Positions 62,725 through 64,000 of a DNA stretch of 64,000 nt are shown one piece after another. The position numbers and the translations under genes are program-made. How positions within the stretch are numbered: the first letter of the stretch is position 1; the number at the start of each line of letters is the position of its first letter. This stretch comes from Xanthostigma xanthostigma. Its lineage: Eukaryota > Arthropoda > Insecta > Raphidioptera > Raphidiidae. The stretch covers positions 6,510,001-6,574,000 of the forward strand of contig OY754473.1 in the NCBI GenBank assembly GCA_963575645.1, read 5' to 3'. The notes beneath the pieces are model-generated. The model did no database searches. It saw nothing but the letters and a program-made list of their open reading frames with translations, and was not told where the DNA came from.

Positions 62725-63292
62725 CAGTATGTAAACACGTAAGGTGCACAAAGAGAAATTAACATTGGGAAAAAATCAGAGTGAGCCTTGAAATCTTGTT
62801 TTTCAATTTGACAGATTAATATACTTTTGCAAAATGAATGTGTATACTACCGAAGCAAATATTCAAATGATTACAACATAATCGGACTATTTTTATTAAT
62901 GGGACATTAAATTCCCAAAAATACTTAAATATGGTGCGAAATCAAATATCTCCGCCTATTCATGTTGAACCTAAAGACATTTGGGTCACTGATTTACCAA
63001 CGCGCACACGTCATACCAGTCAGACAATTTTTGAATGATATGTTTCCAAACAGATGGAGTTGTTTTTTGTTTTATTTTTGTACAAAAAAATTAAAATAAT
63101 GATTTATAAGAGATTTTTATTATTAAAAAAGCCAAGTAAAATAAAAATAAATCAAAATAAAATAGAAATCCTCAAGATTACCACGATAATTCAATAGAAA
63201 TAACAATTAATGCAGTCATGGCTAACTCTGATCCAAGTATTTTTTCCCAATGCTAATTTCCCTATATGTGCACCTTACGTGTTTACATACTG
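62725..63292 (+). mobile_element. Mariner-derived element, complete
   Basis: CAGTATGTAAACACGTAAGG after TA and ACGTGTTTACATACTG before TA are its ends. The relic VRNQISPPIHVEPKDI and VRQFLNDMFPNRW is broken by a frameshift. 568 bp; the cleanest copy of the family. Confidence 0.85.
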
Positions 63293-63770
63293 TATGTAGA
63301 ATAAAAGTAAAATAAATAAAACAATGAAAATTAATTTTATCAAAACGACATCTAAGTACGTCTAATTACAAGTTTAAAAATTGTATTTCCTTCTTCAGCG
63401 TAGCTAACTTAAAACTGTAACGTCTCAAAAAGATCCACAAATATTTAACCAATGTAAAGCTCGAGCTAATTACAATCAAAAATACTATAGAGACTGAACT
63501 TATTAATTAAGAAAAATTAATTATTTTGTTCAAAAAGAGCACATTTATTGACGGTTGTCGATGTATGTTTTTTTATCTCTTAAAAGATAGAAGATAAGAT
63601 ATAAAAAATGGCAACCAAAAAGCTTATAAAAATTAATCTGCGATTATCAGTGCTTATATTAAATAAATGGTACAGTAACATCTCACTAAGTCAACGCCTC
63701 CATAATATTTACATTTGCTAAACCGAGTTTGAAGTAAACGAAGCCACACACTAAACCAAAGTAACTTAAA
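63293..63770. other. Spacer with a possible pogo-like end
   Basis: ACAGTAACATCTCACTAAGT at 63672 followed by CAACGCC resembles a pogo-type terminal repeat. No partner end is visible. Confidence 0.3.
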
Positions 63771-64000
63771 TAGCGGCCCGTTCCACTTTCGCCCGAATTT
63801 GTAGCTATAGCCACCATTTTTTCGTTGACTTACGTTGCAAAATTGGTCTCCACGAAAAGCGCTTTTATTTTAACGCGACAATATATAGCCTATGTCCATC
63901 CTGAAGGTCTATTCTAAATATTTTTGATTTTTTTTTTAAATCGTATGAGTAGTTTCGGAGATTACCTCCTACATCCAAACTTACAAACTTCACCTCTTTA
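63771..64000 (-). mobile_element. Helitron B copy, cut by the window end
   Basis: AGCGGCCCGTTCCACTTTCG, CCACCATTTTTTCGTTGACT and GTCCATCCTGAAGGTCTATT lead to AAACTTCACCTCTTTA at the last base. The 5' terminus lies outside the window. Confidence 0.75.

Noticed and set aside
1..64000. Prokaryotic or viral origin
   Set aside because: No operon-like coding, no ribosome binding sites, and eukaryotic repeats throughout (Helitrons, hAT, Harbinger, mariner, SINE, LINE). No viral gene was recognised.

Overview
The window looks like AT-rich, gene-poor intergenic DNA from an insect, most probably a butterfly or moth (Lepidoptera). That rests on repeat types I recognise from lepidopteran genomes (Helitrons beginning TCTATACTAATATATAAAG and ending CCGGGCGGGACCGCTAG, TAGGTACCTA-rich spacers, transposase relics with THAP and Harbinger domains) and not on any host gene. 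I found no intact protein-coding host gene, rRNA, CRISPR or bacterial-type operon. Most long open frames are shadows inside repeats.

Layout. 0-6 kb: a Helitron split by a hAT element, two more hAT elements (one with a perfect 8-bp target duplication), a fold-back with tRNA T-arm-like arms, a Helitron-like element with a 154-bp tandem array, and a Penelope-like fragment with a degenerate hammerhead motif. 6-16 kb: the decayed end of a LINE ORF2, hairpins, several short inverted-repeat elements, a 689-bp palindrome and a LINE fragment. 16-20 kb: two THAP-exon elements in opposite orientation, one inside a fold-back and one inside a Helitron. 21-27 kb: PIF/Harbinger elements and a mariner-derived element. 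27-33 kb: tRNA-derived SINE copies, a Harbinger element with a transposase fragment, and a mariner-family element with an internally deleted transposase. 33-43 kb: Helitrons, tRNA-like sequences, LINE tails and MITEs. 43-46.3 kb: a compound element with interleaved inverted repeats and two tRNA-like sequences, then an element built from repeated CAAAACTAGTTTTG palindromes. 46-64 kb: nested hAT-in-Harbinger, further Helitron and mariner copies, a 45-bp minisatellite and a second copy of the compound element.

Themes. All complete Helitron ends I checked sit between A and T, as expected. tRNA-derived modules recur in at least six otherwise different families: Helitron A, the compound element Z, two fold-backs, a SINE and isolated pseudo-tRNAs. 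Nesting gives a relative age order: fold-back and Helitron older than THAP elements, Harbinger older than the hAT inside it, Helitron older than the hAT in its 5' end. The strongest candidates for something undescribed are the two interleaved-inverted-repeat elements with outward-facing tRNA-like units (43161-44789 and 60093-61748) and the Helitron family that carries a tRNA-Lys-like cargo. Family names here (Helitron A-E, repeats R, S, T, V, Z) are my own labels.
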